Positions 34,183 to 43,332 of a stretch of 64,000 nucleotides of DNA are shown one piece after another. The DNA is from Terriglobus albidus. GTDB taxonomy: Bacteria; Acidobacteriota; Terriglobia; Terriglobales; Acidobacteriaceae. The stretch covers positions 5,022,001 through 5,086,000 of the forward strand of contig NZ_CP042806.1 of NCBI RefSeq assembly GCF_008000815.1. The letters are read 5' to 3'. Numbering within the stretch: position 1 is the first letter of the stretch; the number at the start of each line of letters is the position of its first letter. The notes under the pieces are model-generated. The model was given only the letters and a program-made list of their open reading frames with translations, was not told where the DNA came from and ran no database searches. The position numbers were made by a program, and so were the translations under genes.

Positions 34183-35325
34183 CTACGAACCTTGCTTCGG
34201 ATTCATCTTGCGAGCGGTATTACGCAGGATCTCGATCTCTCTCTCACGGTAGGGATGACCGTCAGGGTAGAAAAGATCGTGGAACCAGACGGTAGGCTCA
34301 CGCCCGACGTAAGGGACCTGCCAACTGTCCCACGGCAGATTGGTCTGCATCTTGCCCTGAACCAGGCCCCAGTTGATCATGCCAACGTGGTGTGCTGCCG
34401 CGATCGGCAGAATGGTGTCGATGGTGGAACCGGCACCGCGGGCCATGTACTCCGTGCAGAGAAGCGGCCGGTGCAGCTTCTCCAGGCCGGCCACTCGGCT
34501 CTCGAACTTTTCGGGCCAGGAATAATCATGGAACGAGATGATGTCGCTCTCTGTGAGCTGAATCTTCTCCGTAGCAGACCAGTTCGCCGAATCATCCCAG
34601 GAGTCGTGTGTCCACACACCGCTTGTCAGCGGTTGCTTGGGTCCCTGCGACCTTGCCCAGACAAAGACCTGCGGCAGAAGAGCGTTCATCAACTGCGTCT
34701 TGTCTTTGAGGTTGTTCGGGTATTTGCCTCCGCCCGAGTTGTCGGGCTCGTTCCAGACATCCCATGCAAGAATGCGATCGTCATTGGCAAAGGCGCCAAC
34801 GATTCCCTTCACGTACGCTTCGAATCGGGGCTTATTCGCCGAATCAGCGAGAGCGATCCCAGGGCTCTGCACCCAGCCTGAGTTATGAATGCCGGGAATG
34901 GGGGGATGCTGCGGTCCCAGCTTCGGATCAGGATCCCAGCAGGAATCAAAAAGAACGAGTACCGGCTTGATGTGATGCCGGGCTGCGATGGTGAGAAGAT
35001 TATCGAGCCGCTGCTTGAAGCCTGCTGCGTCCTGCTGCCAGAGAAGATCGTGCAGGAAGATCCGCATCGTGTTCATACCTGCGGATTCAGCCCAGCCGAA
35101 CTCCTTGTCGATCTCGGCAGGGTTGTAGGTCTCGCGCTGGAACATCTCCAGCTCATTGATCGCGTCGACGGGAAGAAAATTACTTCCCACGGGCCAGGGG
35201 TTGGCACGCATGTAGGTCCACGCCTGCTCTTCTGTCCAGCGCTCGCGAGGGGAATTCGCATGCAGAGATGTGGAACCGAAACAGAGCGCGAGCACAGCGG
35301 CCGCAAGAGAGTTGCGAAGGATCAC
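34183..35325 (-). CDS. Secreted GH5-like glycoside hydrolase
   Basis: A 380-residue protein with a signal peptide (MILRNSLAAAVLALCFGSTSLHA). The (beta/alpha)8 fold is indicated by FGWAESAGMNTMRIFLHDLLW, HIKPVLVLFDSCWDPDP, ILAWDVWNEPDN (acid/base Glu of the clan-A NEP motif), IISFHDYSW and RPLLCTEYMARGAG (nucleophile Glu). It probably cuts beta-linked plant or fungal polysaccharide in the periplasm or outside; the exact family (GH5 or a GH5-like neighbour) and substrate are uncertain. It is a single-gene unit closed by a strong terminator. Confidence 0.82.
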   Translation of the reverse strand: MILRNSLAAAVLALCFGSTSLHANSPRERWTEEQAWTYMRANPWPVGSNFLPVDAINELEMFQRETYNPAEIDKEFGWAESAGMNTMRIFLHDLLWQQDAAGFKQRLDNLLTIAARHHIKPVLVLFDSCWDPDPKLGPQHPPIPGIHNSGWVQSPGIALADSANKPRFEAYVKGIVGAFANDDRILAWDVWNEPDNSGGGKYPNNLKDKTQLMNALLPQVFVWARSQGPKQPLTSGVWTHDSWDDSANWSATEKIQLTESDIISFHDYSWPEKFESRVAGLEKLHRPLLCTEYMARGAGSTIDTILPIAAAHHVGMINWGLVQGKMQTNLPWDSWQVPYVGREPTVWFHDLFYPDGHPYREREIEILRNTARKMNPKQGS

Positions 35326-35416
35326 AATGATTTCCTTTCTCGTTATTGAGAAACGATCCTAGCTTGCAGCACACATCACCGGCAAACTGCACCTCGTATC
35401 CTCAGGATCTCCGCAT

Positions 35417-35806
35417 CTATTTCCGAGCCTTGGGCTTGCTCTTGCTCTCCAGGTTGAGCGCCACCGCGGCAAGGATGAGCCGCTTCAGGGCAGCTTCATT
35501 GATCTTGTCCCCTTCGTGGATATCGATTGCTCGCCTGACATTTCCATCCAGGCTGGAGTTGAACAAACCGGAAGGATCATCGAGCGAAGCACCCTTGGCG
35601 AAGGTCATCTTGACCACGTTCTTATAGGTCTCGCCCGTGCAGACAATACCGCCATGCGACCAGACGGGAGTCCCTCTCCACTTCAACTCTTCCACGATCT
35701 CCGGATCTGTCTTGTGGACGATCTCTCGTACCTTCGCGAGTGTCTTTCCACGCCAGTCGCCTAGTTCCTTGATCTTCTCATCGATGAATGCAGCAGCAGA
35801 TTCCAC
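35417..35806 (-). CDS. DUF1801 (YdhG-like) protein
   Basis: A 129-residue protein. DEKIKELGDWRGKTLAKVREIVHKTDPEIVEELKWRGTPVWSHGGIVCTGETYKNVVKMTFAKGASLDDP is a textbook DUF1801 reading. The frame stays open to 35884, but that longer form would begin inside the terminator hairpin of the RND operon. GTG 35806, with AAAGGGG nine bases upstream, is therefore the likely start. Function is unknown. It sits between the RND operon and the glycosidase on the same strand. Confidence 0.82.
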   Translation of the reverse strand: MESAAAFIDEKIKELGDWRGKTLAKVREIVHKTDPEIVEELKWRGTPVWSHGGIVCTGETYKNVVKMTFAKGASLDDPSGLFNSSLDGNVRRAIDIHEGDKINEAALKRLILAAVALNLESKSKPKARK

Positions 35807-35882
35807 AGGACAACCCCTTTCCGACACCGGCTTCAATTTCACTGCATCCGGACAAAAGCTGCAACACGGCAGCATGCACTCC

Positions 35883-35916
35883 AAAAAAAATGGGGCTGGG
35901 CGCGATGCCCAACCCC
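35883..35916 (-). terminator. Rho-independent terminator of the RND efflux operon
   Basis: On the minus strand GGGGTTGGGC (35916-35907) pairs with GCCCAGCCCC (35901-35892) over a 5-base loop, followed by A and eight Ts. It begins 20 bases after the RND transporter stop. Confidence 0.9.
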
Positions 35917-35935
35917 GCCAGGAACTTATCTCGAT

Positions 35936-38900
35936 CTATTCCGGCTCTGCCTCCACATGCGATTGACGGCGCGCCATCAATGGCATCAGGAACAGGATCG
36001 ACATCAACGTCGTAATCATGCCGCCCACAACCACACGCGCCAGCGGCTGCTGGGCTTGTGCTCCGATAGCGTTCATCACTGCAGCCGGCAGCAAACCGAG
36101 ACCGGCCGACATACATGCCATGACGACAGGCCGCAGCTCATCCAGGCTGCCGTGTTTCAGGCCATGCTGAGGATCCTTTTCCTGTGCGCGGCGCAAACCC
36201 GCCAGGAAGACAACAGCACCCAGCGTGGTGACACCGGTCAACGAGGTAAAGCCGACAGCCGCCGAGATACTGAAGGCCGTGTGCGTCAGCATCAACGCCA
36301 GAATGCCGCCGATGTAGCTGAACGGAAGCACCGCCAGCACAATCAGGGCATCCAGCCAGGTCTGGAACTGCAGGTAGAGCAGCACCAGAACGACCAGCAG
36401 GCTGACCGGCACAATCAGCACCAGACGGCTTTGCTCCTTCTTCAGAGAATCGAATTCACCGGCCCAGGTGTACTCGTAGCCCGGCGGCAGCGTGATCTTC
36501 TGCTTCAACTGCTGCTGCAGGTCCACAATCGTCGAGGCCAGGTCACGCTCACGCACACTGAACTTGATGGGGATGTATCGTCGCCCACCTTCGCGATAGA
36601 TGGTGAAGCTTCCCTGCCGGATGCCGATATTCGCCACCTGCGCCAGCGGCACATGGCTTCCATCGGGAGTCGCCAGCATGATCTTCTCGACGGCATCGGG
36701 TGTCGAGCGGAACTCAGCGGGATAGCGCACCGTAAGGTCGAACCTGCGGTCGCCCTGGATTATCGTCGAAACCGGAGCACCGCCGACGGCAGCCTGCACG
36801 GCCGCGTTCACATCACCCGAGGCCAGGCCATAGCGAGCCGCCTTGGCGCGGTCCACTTCGATCACCAGGCTTGGAGCCCCGTTCACCTTGAAGATACCGA
36901 CGTCCTGCACGCCACGAACGCCGCTCATCACGCCCTGCACCTTCTCAGCAATATCGGTCAGCGTCGCCAGGTCATCGCCGAAGATCTTCAGCGAGTTCTC
37001 ACCCTTTACGCCGCTCATGGCCTCTTCGACGTTGTCCTGAATCGCCTGCGAGAAACCGAAGACCACACCGGGATACTTGCTGAGCTCGTGCTGCATCTGC
37101 TCGATCAGCTTGTCCTTCTCCCCGTGCACATCCTTCGGCCACTCGCTTGCCGGCTTCAGGCTGACGCCGAACTCCATATTGTTGAAGGTGGTCACGTCGG
37201 TGCCGTCATCCGGACGCCCTACCTGGCTGACGACCTGCGTCACCTCAGGGAACTTCCCCAGATCGGCACGCACCTGGTCTGAGAGCTTTGCTGCCTGCTC
37301 AAAGGAGATGTCCTGCGGCAACGTTCCACGAATCCAGAGATTGCCTTCTTCGAGCGGAGGCATGAATTCGCCGCCGACAAAGACCAGGAAGCAGACCACC
37401 GCTGCCGCCAATCCGGCAAAGGCAATCGCCCAGATCAGCTTTGCGTGCTCCAGCGCCCAATCGAAGGCAAGGCCGTAATACTTCTCCAGGAAGCGGTTCA
37501 GCCATGTGCCCTGGTGCACCAGCTCTTCTTCGTCGTGCTCTTCCACCGAGTCCTTAACCGGAGCCGTAACAAAGCTCAGCACCGGTGCAAAGACAAGAGC
37601 GAACAACAGCGCGCCTGTCAGCGCAAAGCCGTAAGTCACGCTCATCGGCGCGAAGATCTTGCCGGGAACGCCCTGCATGGTAAACAGGGGAATGAACGCC
37701 ACCAGGATGATGAGCGTCGAGAAGAGTACCGGTCTGGCCGCATCCTTTACGCCCAAAACGATCATCTCCGCGCGCCCATGTCCGGGCTCGCGCCGCGAGA
37801 AGCGGCGATAGATGCTCTCCAGTACAACGATCGATGCATCCACAAGAATGCCGAAGTCGATGGCGCCGATCGAGATCAGGTTGGCCGCTCTTCCGGTAAG
37901 CGTCATCAGCGAGAACGCAAACAGCACAGCGAACGGAATCGTCGCCGCTGCAATCAGCGTGATGCGGAAGTCGCCCAGCATGAGCAGCAGCACCAATGTC
38001 ACCAGGATCAGGCCAGTGATGATGACGTGCTTCACCGTCTCCGTCGTCAGACCGATGAGCCGCGTGCGGTCATAGATCGTCTTGACCTGCATGCCCGGCG
38101 GCAACAGGCCTCCGGTATTCAGCTCGGCCAGCTTCTTCTTCAGGCCTTCCAGTGCAGGCAGACTCTGGCCATCCTTCTGCAGCAGAACGATACCTTCGAC
38201 GATATCGGTCTGGTCGTTGCGGCCGATCTTGCCCAGCCGTGGCTGATAGCCTTCCTTCACATTGGCGACATCCCGCACCAGCACCGGCGTGCCGTTCTTC
38301 TGCGCGATCACGACATTGCCAATGTCGGTCGTGTTCTTCAGCAGGCCCAGAGAACGCACATTCACATTCTGGTCACCAAGCGACAGATAGTTTCCACCGG
38401 CGTTGGCGTTGCTGTTCTGAACTGCAGCGATCAACTGCGAAAGCGTCACGCCGTAGCTAAGCAGCTTATTCGGGTCAGGCTCGATCTGGTACTGCCGTGT
38501 CGTTCCGCCGAAGGTGGTGATGTCGATGATACCCGGCACCTTCTTCAGCTCGCGGCGGACCAGCCAGTCCTGCGTAGCCTTCAACTCATTCAGGTCATAG
38601 CCGGGACCTGCGAGCTGATAGCGGTAGATTTCACCGATCGGCGACCACGGCGACAACTGCGGCTGCAGTCCATTCGGCAACTGGATGGTCTGCAGACGAT
38701 TCAGAATCTCCTGCTTATCGCGGAAGTAGTCTGAATCGAAGCTGAAGTAGAGCTTCACGTCGCTCAGGCCGAAGATACTGATCGACCGGATCTGCTCCAG
38801 GTGCGGTGTACCGTTCAGCGCTGTCTCGATCGGCGCGGTCACCTGCTGCTCGATCTCTTCGGCTGACCACGCCGGGTTCTGCGTAATCACCTCCACCAGC

Positions 38901-39031
38901 GGCGGCGAAGGGTCCGGATATGCTTCGATATCCAATTGCAAAAAACCGAAGGTGCCCGCGACCAGCGCGGCCGCCAGCAGAATCAGCACGACTGCGCGGT
39001 AGCGCAGCAGCGTCTTCAGAAAGGCTTCCAT
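35936..39031 (-). CDS. CzcA/CusA-family RND efflux transporter (HME type)
   Basis: A 1031-residue inner-membrane proton antiporter with the RND plan of 12 membrane helices and two large periplasmic loops. SIGAIDFGILVDASIVVLE is the TM4 motif of heavy-metal RND pumps (DFG..vDgaVV..E), with the proton-relay Asp residues present but Ala-Ser replacing Gly-Ala. It forms the tripartite pump with the two downstream genes, which it follows in the operon. The substrate could be Co/Zn/Cd, Cu/Ag or Ni; no His- or Met-rich region makes a choice possible. The stop is followed by a strong terminator. Confidence 0.9.
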   Translation of the reverse strand: MEAFLKTLLRYRAVVLILLAAALVAGTFGFLQLDIEAYPDPSPPLVEVITQNPAWSAEEIEQQVTAPIETALNGTPHLEQIRSISIFGLSDVKLYFSFDSDYFRDKQEILNRLQTIQLPNGLQPQLSPWSPIGEIYRYQLAGPGYDLNELKATQDWLVRRELKKVPGIIDITTFGGTTRQYQIEPDPNKLLSYGVTLSQLIAAVQNSNANAGGNYLSLGDQNVNVRSLGLLKNTTDIGNVVIAQKNGTPVLVRDVANVKEGYQPRLGKIGRNDQTDIVEGIVLLQKDGQSLPALEGLKKKLAELNTGGLLPPGMQVKTIYDRTRLIGLTTETVKHVIITGLILVTLVLLLMLGDFRITLIAAATIPFAVLFAFSLMTLTGRAANLISIGAIDFGILVDASIVVLESIYRRFSRREPGHGRAEMIVLGVKDAARPVLFSTLIILVAFIPLFTMQGVPGKIFAPMSVTYGFALTGALLFALVFAPVLSFVTAPVKDSVEEHDEEELVHQGTWLNRFLEKYYGLAFDWALEHAKLIWAIAFAGLAAAVVCFLVFVGGEFMPPLEEGNLWIRGTLPQDISFEQAAKLSDQVRADLGKFPEVTQVVSQVGRPDDGTDVTTFNNMEFGVSLKPASEWPKDVHGEKDKLIEQMQHELSKYPGVVFGFSQAIQDNVEEAMSGVKGENSLKIFGDDLATLTDIAEKVQGVMSGVRGVQDVGIFKVNGAPSLVIEVDRAKAARYGLASGDVNAAVQAAVGGAPVSTIIQGDRRFDLTVRYPAEFRSTPDAVEKIMLATPDGSHVPLAQVANIGIRQGSFTIYREGGRRYIPIKFSVRERDLASTIVDLQQQLKQKITLPPGYEYTWAGEFDSLKKEQSRLVLIVPVSLLVVLVLLYLQFQTWLDALIVLAVLPFSYIGGILALMLTHTAFSISAAVGFTSLTGVTTLGAVVFLAGLRRAQEKDPQHGLKHGSLDELRPVVMACMSAGLGLLPAAVMNAIGAQAQQPLARVVVGGMITTLMSILFLMPLMARRQSHVEAEPE

Positions 39032-39033
39032 TG

Positions 39034-40110
39034 CTAGTCTCCTACCGGCGTACGCAGGAACGCCGCTCCCTGGGTCACGACCATATCGCCGTCGTTCAGG
39101 CCGCCGGCAATCTCGACCTTGTCACCATGCGTCGCCCCCAGCTTCACTGTGCGCGCGTCATACTTCTCGCCGTTCTTCACATAGACGCTGGCAATATCAC
39201 CGTCGTGAATGACGGACGCCATCGGCACCAGGATCATCTGCCGCTGTCCCATTCCAATGCGGATGGAACCGAACATCTGTGGCTTCAAACGGTGGCCGGG
39301 GTTGTTCATCACCACGCGCACCTTCAGCGCATGGGTCTGCGGATCGAAGACGTCGCCGATGTTGGCGACCGTTCCATGAAAAGTCTCCCCCGGATATGCC
39401 TGCAGCGTTACATCCGCCGAGGAGTGCGACTTCACAACTGACAGATCATGCTCGAAGACATCGCCGACGACCCACACGGAGTCGAGATTCGCCACCGTCG
39501 CAATGCCATTCGAGGTCTCCAGCGACCGCTGCATCTCGCCGGTCGCGGTTCCAATCTCCAGCACCGATCCACCTATCGGGGAAACTACCGCCGTAGTATC
39601 GGAGGTTCCCGTCTCGCTGAAGCCGAGTTCACGGATCCGCTGCCGCGCGCGCTCCTGCTCGCTGTGTGCCGCATCATCGGCAGCCTTCAACTCATCGAAG
39701 TCCGCCTGGCTCAACACCTCGTGCGCCAGCAACAGCTTGCCGCGATCCAGAGCGCGGTCGGCACGCATTGCTTCGATCTTTGCTTTTTCAAAGTCGCTGC
39801 GGGCCGCAGCCACATCGCCGCTCTGCAGCATGGCCACAGTCTGCCCCTTGCGCACTTCCTGGCCTGGCTGCACTTCCAGGCTCAACAGGCGACCGCTCAA
39901 CGGAGCGTAGACATGCACCATCTTGCTTGGATCCACATCAACGTGAGCGGGAATCTCAAGCCCGTCACTCACCGTCTGCAGATGCACAACCTCGGTCTTG
40001 AGATTGACCTTCGGCTTCGCCTCTGACAAAGCCTTCTCATCACTCTTGCATCCGCTTAATACGCCAAGCGCTGCGCCCGTCATCACCAGCGTCATCACGC
40101 TTTTCTTCAT
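39034..40110 (-). CDS. RND periplasmic adaptor (membrane fusion) lipoprotein, CzcB/CusB-like
   Basis: A 358-residue protein with a lipoprotein signal (LVMTGAALGVLSGC, acylated Cys21). The barrel-sandwich domain (VHVYAPLSGRLLSLEVQPGQEVRKGQTVAMLQSGD), alpha-hairpin (ARSDFEKAKIEAMRADRALDRGKLLLAHEVLSQADFDELKAADDAAH) and beta-barrel (SVWVVGDVFEHDLSVVKSHSSADVTLQAYPGETFHGTVANIGDVFDPQTHALKVRVV) are in the usual order. It links the inner-membrane pump to the outer-membrane channel. It is 2 bases from the pump gene and overlaps the channel gene by four bases. Confidence 0.9.
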   Translation of the reverse strand: MKKSVMTLVMTGAALGVLSGCKSDEKALSEAKPKVNLKTEVVHLQTVSDGLEIPAHVDVDPSKMVHVYAPLSGRLLSLEVQPGQEVRKGQTVAMLQSGDVAAARSDFEKAKIEAMRADRALDRGKLLLAHEVLSQADFDELKAADDAAHSEQERARQRIRELGFSETGTSDTTAVVSPIGGSVLEIGTATGEMQRSLETSNGIATVANLDSVWVVGDVFEHDLSVVKSHSSADVTLQAYPGETFHGTVANIGDVFDPQTHALKVRVVMNNPGHRLKPQMFGSIRIGMGQRQMILVPMASVIHDGDIASVYVKNGEKYDARTVKLGATHGDKVEIAGGLNDGDMVVTQGAAFLRTPVGD

Positions 40111-41354
40111 GGCAGAATCTCCGTGTACGTCACATAACTCAGTTGATGGATCGCAAGCTGCAACTGCGCATTCGCTGTCAGGCTCTGCAGGTTCACCGAG
40201 CGGTAATCCTGCAATGCGCTCAGATAATCAAGCAGCGTTCCCTGTCCGTTGCGATAACTGAACTCCAGGTTGTCGCGTACGCGCCTGGCCTCATCGAGAT
40301 ACTTATCGCGATAGCGTGCCGCCTGCGCCTGGGCTGTTTGATAGGCCTCGTAGGACTGATCCACATCGGCAATGGCCTGGTTGCGGGTAGCGGTCAGCGC
40401 CAGTTTGCTGGATTCCAGTTCGTACTTGGCACGCTCTTTCTCGCCCTGGTTGCGATCGAAGACGCGGAGCGGAATCTGCAGGTTGAAGCCCGCCGTATTC
40501 GCATGTCCGCTATGCTCGTACTCGCCTTCCAGCGTCGGATCGGTCGTTCCATTCGCGTATGCCAGGCGAACACTCGCTTGATTGACAGCGACCTGCTGCG
40601 ATGCAGCCTTTACGTCAGGACGCGTGTCCAGCGCCTTCTGACGCAGGTCGTCCAGCGTCAGCGCCGGAGCGGGCGTATCCAGCGCACCAGTCACATCGAA
40701 GTCCGCCTTCGGGCGCTCAATCCCCATCAGGCTTTGCAACTGTGTCGATGCCTGCTGCAAAGCCAGCCGGGCATTGTCGGTATCGCTTTCGAAACCGGCA
40801 AGCTGCAGCTCTATGCGAGCGAAGTCGTTCCGGCTCATCTGCCCCGCATCCAGGCGCACCTGCATCAGCTCAACCGTCCGGCGATATCCGGTGAGGTTGT
40901 CTTCACTGACGCGAAGGGCGTCCTTCGCGAACAACATCCGGGTAAACGCCTGCTTGATGGCGAAGTCCGTCTGCCGTTGCAGGTCGACTCTCTGCGAATC
41001 GGTCAACGAGGTTGTAGCGCGCGCCAGATCAAGGCGAACGCCGCGCTTGTTGCCGCGCTCGAATAACCGCTGCACACCGGCCGTATAGAAATCCGGTCCG
41101 TTCGGGTTATCGGGACCCAAGGTCACCATCTGTCCGCTGCCCGTGAGTACCGGATTCTGCCGCAGACCCGCCGTAATCTCACCGGCCTTTACCGCTTCTA
41201 CATGCTGCGCTGCCGACAGCAACGACGGATTCTGCTTATGCGCAAAATCCAACGCCTGCGGCAACGTCATCGGCGGCGAAGCGCTCTGCTGCGCCCCGGC
41301 CCATGCTGCTTGCAGGAGAGGCAGCATCAGGCAATATGCCCAGCGCACCTTCAT
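40107..41354 (-). CDS. TolC-like outer-membrane channel of the RND system (CzcC-like)
   Basis: A 415-residue protein with a signal peptide (MKVRWAYCLMLPLLQAAWAGAQ) and two outer-membrane efflux (OEP) repeats: long helical hairpins such as LFERGNKRGVRLDLARATTSLTDSQRVDLQRQTDFAIKQAF and AKYELESSKLALTATRNQAIADVDQSYEAYQTAQAQAARYRDKYL. It is first of the three pump genes and overlaps the adaptor gene by four bases. Length and heptads fit CzcC-type channels. Confidence 0.9.
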   Translation of the reverse strand: MKVRWAYCLMLPLLQAAWAGAQQSASPPMTLPQALDFAHKQNPSLLSAAQHVEAVKAGEITAGLRQNPVLTGSGQMVTLGPDNPNGPDFYTAGVQRLFERGNKRGVRLDLARATTSLTDSQRVDLQRQTDFAIKQAFTRMLFAKDALRVSEDNLTGYRRTVELMQVRLDAGQMSRNDFARIELQLAGFESDTDNARLALQQASTQLQSLMGIERPKADFDVTGALDTPAPALTLDDLRQKALDTRPDVKAASQQVAVNQASVRLAYANGTTDPTLEGEYEHSGHANTAGFNLQIPLRVFDRNQGEKERAKYELESSKLALTATRNQAIADVDQSYEAYQTAQAQAARYRDKYLDEARRVRDNLEFSYRNGQGTLLDYLSALQDYRSVNLQSLTANAQLQLAIHQLSYVTYTEILP

Positions 41355-41430
41355 GGATGCACTCCTTCTTCGTTCTATTTTTGTGAACTTGTGGTGTATG
41401 AAAGCCGCACAGACCTACGGCTCGACGCAG

Positions 41431-41847
41431 CTACAGAACTGCAACTGGTGGCGGACGAACGCCCAGCAGAAGTGCAAAATCTTCATTCAGGAACCGGCGA
41501 ATACGCGTATCCGGACGAGCCAGTACCTGCAAGCGGCGCAGCACAAACAGCAGCGCAATAACCAGGCAGAGCATTTCAAGACACAAAAGCTCGAACTCCG
41601 GCGTTATGGCTTCATGATGACGCCGCATCGTCAGATCCTCAGGCTCGGTCAGCTTGCGAAGCACCTGCATATCGTCCGAGATGGAGATCACCGGTAACAG
41701 CAGGAAGGCCACCATCACGGTCGCCGTCAGAGCACGCCCCATGGGTGCGGTCAGCTTACCGGTGAACACACCGATCCAGACGCCGCTAACCATTGCAAAC
41801 GCAATGACGACCCATGCAAGGTTGAGGAAAGATTCCACTAAAGGCAT
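41431..41847 (-). CDS. Small membrane protein preceding the RND operon
   Basis: A 138-residue protein with three predicted membrane helices (SFLNLAWVVIAFAMVSGVWIGVF, ALTATVMVAFLLLPVISI and LLCLEMLCLVIALLFVL) and a basic C-terminus. No family is recognised. It lies 76 bases upstream of the outer-membrane channel gene on the same strand, so it may be the first gene of the RND operon and could be an accessory or sensor. The middle loop (SDDMQVLRKLTEPEDLTMRRHHEA) contains two His and several acidic residues that might bind metal, but this is speculative. Confidence 0.6.
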   Translation of the reverse strand: MPLVESFLNLAWVVIAFAMVSGVWIGVFTGKLTAPMGRALTATVMVAFLLLPVISISDDMQVLRKLTEPEDLTMRRHHEAITPEFELLCLEMLCLVIALLFVLRRLQVLARPDTRIRRFLNEDFALLLGVRPPPVAVL

Positions 41848-41912
41848 TGTAGAGCAACTTCCGCAGGAAACGTGTCACTCACTGGAACACGCATCTTTTC
41901 CATAAGACGCGC

Positions 41913-43202
41913 TCAGACTCGTTTCAGTACCGGCAATGTTGCCAGTACATTCATTTTGACCGGAGGTGAGAACAGATATCCCTGTGCTTCAGAACATCCA
42001 TGCCGATCCAGAAAGCGGCGCTGTTCTTCGCGCTCTACGCCTTCAGCCACCGTGGGAATACCGAGATGTTCGCTCATCGCCAGTACGGCGCGCGTCAGAG
42101 CACAATCTTTCTGACTCTCCGGAATATTCATCACGAAGCTGCGATCGATCTTCAGGCGATCCACAGGAAAGCGGCGCAGATATCCGATGCTGGAATATCC
42201 GGTGCCAAAGTCGTCAACCACAATCTTTATGCCCATCTCGCGCAAGGCATACATCTGCTGGATCGAGCGTGGATCCTCGCGCAACAGGGTGCTTTCGGTG
42301 ATCTCGAGCTCAACCTCTTCGAGATTGACCCCCGTCTCCGCTACGGCTGCGTCCACCACATCTAACAGTTGAGGATCGGCCAGTTGCGATGCCGTTACAT
42401 TGACGGCCAGACGCAGACGCTCATGTCCTTCCAGGGTCGTCCACTGCCGGCAGGCCTCGCGGAAGACCCACCCACCGATAGCGGTCATCATACCGGCATG
42501 CTCCGCCAGGGGCACAAATGTGCCAGGCATGATCAGTCCGCCGTCTTCGGTGCGCCAGCGTAACAGAGTCTCGGCCCCGGTCATGGCGCCGCTGTTTAAA
42601 CGCACAATGGGCTGGAACTCGAGATACAGACCACCGGTGACCAGCACATTGCGCAGCTCGCGTTCCAGCTCCGCCTGACGCAGCTCCGCCTCTTCTGCCG
42701 CGGAGTCATACAGAAACAGCCGCTCTCCCGTAGACCGGCGGGCCATACCCAACGCCGCATCGGCGCGACGCATCAGGTGAGTCACCGTAGGGTTCGACTT
42801 CGGCAGCAGGCTCACGCCAATGCTCGCCGTCAGACGAAGATCACCGGTCATCCCTACCGATACCGGAATCTTGAAGGTTCGCAGCAGAGCCTCGCCAACC
42901 TGGTTCACCTCTTCCCGGCTGGTCCGGCTCAGCAAAATCACTATCTCATCCAAACGGATCCGGCCGGCAACATGATCCGGCGGGCAGACCTGACGCACCC
43001 GGCTCGCCAGCTCATGCAGGAAACTCTCCGCCTCACCTTCGGGAAGGGACGAACAGATTTCGTACAGACGATGAATGTCGATCAAAAACACGGCCACCTG
43101 CGCCCCGCTGGAGCGGCTTGTATCGATCGCCTCTTGCACACGTGCGCGAAAGAGCTCGCGATCGCTCAACAGCGACTGCGAAGGAATGTCACAGATTCCC
43201 AT
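41913..43202 (-). CDS. Degenerate GGDEF plus EAL domain protein (probable c-di-GMP phosphodiesterase)
   Basis: A 429-residue cytoplasmic protein. The N-terminal GGDEF domain (about 12-165) has GRIRLDEIVILL where GG(D/E)EF should be, so cyclase activity is unlikely. The EAL domain (about 180-425) keeps the key residues: GAETLLRW (Glu of EAL), NVTASQL, EITES, VVDDFGTGYSS, LKIDRSFV, AEGVE and AQGYLFSPP. It should hydrolyse c-di-GMP, with the GGDEF part perhaps sensing GTP. No membrane or sensor domain is present. It is a single gene. Confidence 0.9.
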   Translation of the reverse strand: MGICDIPSQSLLSDRELFRARVQEAIDTSRSSGAQVAVFLIDIHRLYEICSSLPEGEAESFLHELASRVRQVCPPDHVAGRIRLDEIVILLSRTSREEVNQVGEALLRTFKIPVSVGMTGDLRLTASIGVSLLPKSNPTVTHLMRRADAALGMARRSTGERLFLYDSAAEEAELRQAELERELRNVLVTGGLYLEFQPIVRLNSGAMTGAETLLRWRTEDGGLIMPGTFVPLAEHAGMMTAIGGWVFREACRQWTTLEGHERLRLAVNVTASQLADPQLLDVVDAAVAETGVNLEEVELEITESTLLREDPRSIQQMYALREMGIKIVVDDFGTGYSSIGYLRRFPVDRLKIDRSFVMNIPESQKDCALTRAVLAMSEHLGIPTVAEGVEREEQRRFLDRHGCSEAQGYLFSPPVKMNVLATLPVLKRV

Positions 43203-43332
43203 AGTGATGGCCTGAAAAAGATTGCCACTTTATAGCACAATGGCAAACCGCTCAAGTAATACCAAAATAACGCCTTAGGTAAGCGCCATAAATACAACTT
43301 TTGGTTACTTTAGTCGGGGGTTAGCGGGGTGT

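Noticed and set aside
35957-38734. Two antisense frames of over 400 codons opposite the RND pump gene
   Set aside because: They are rich in His/Gln/Arg, as expected from reversed GC-rich codons, and have no domains.
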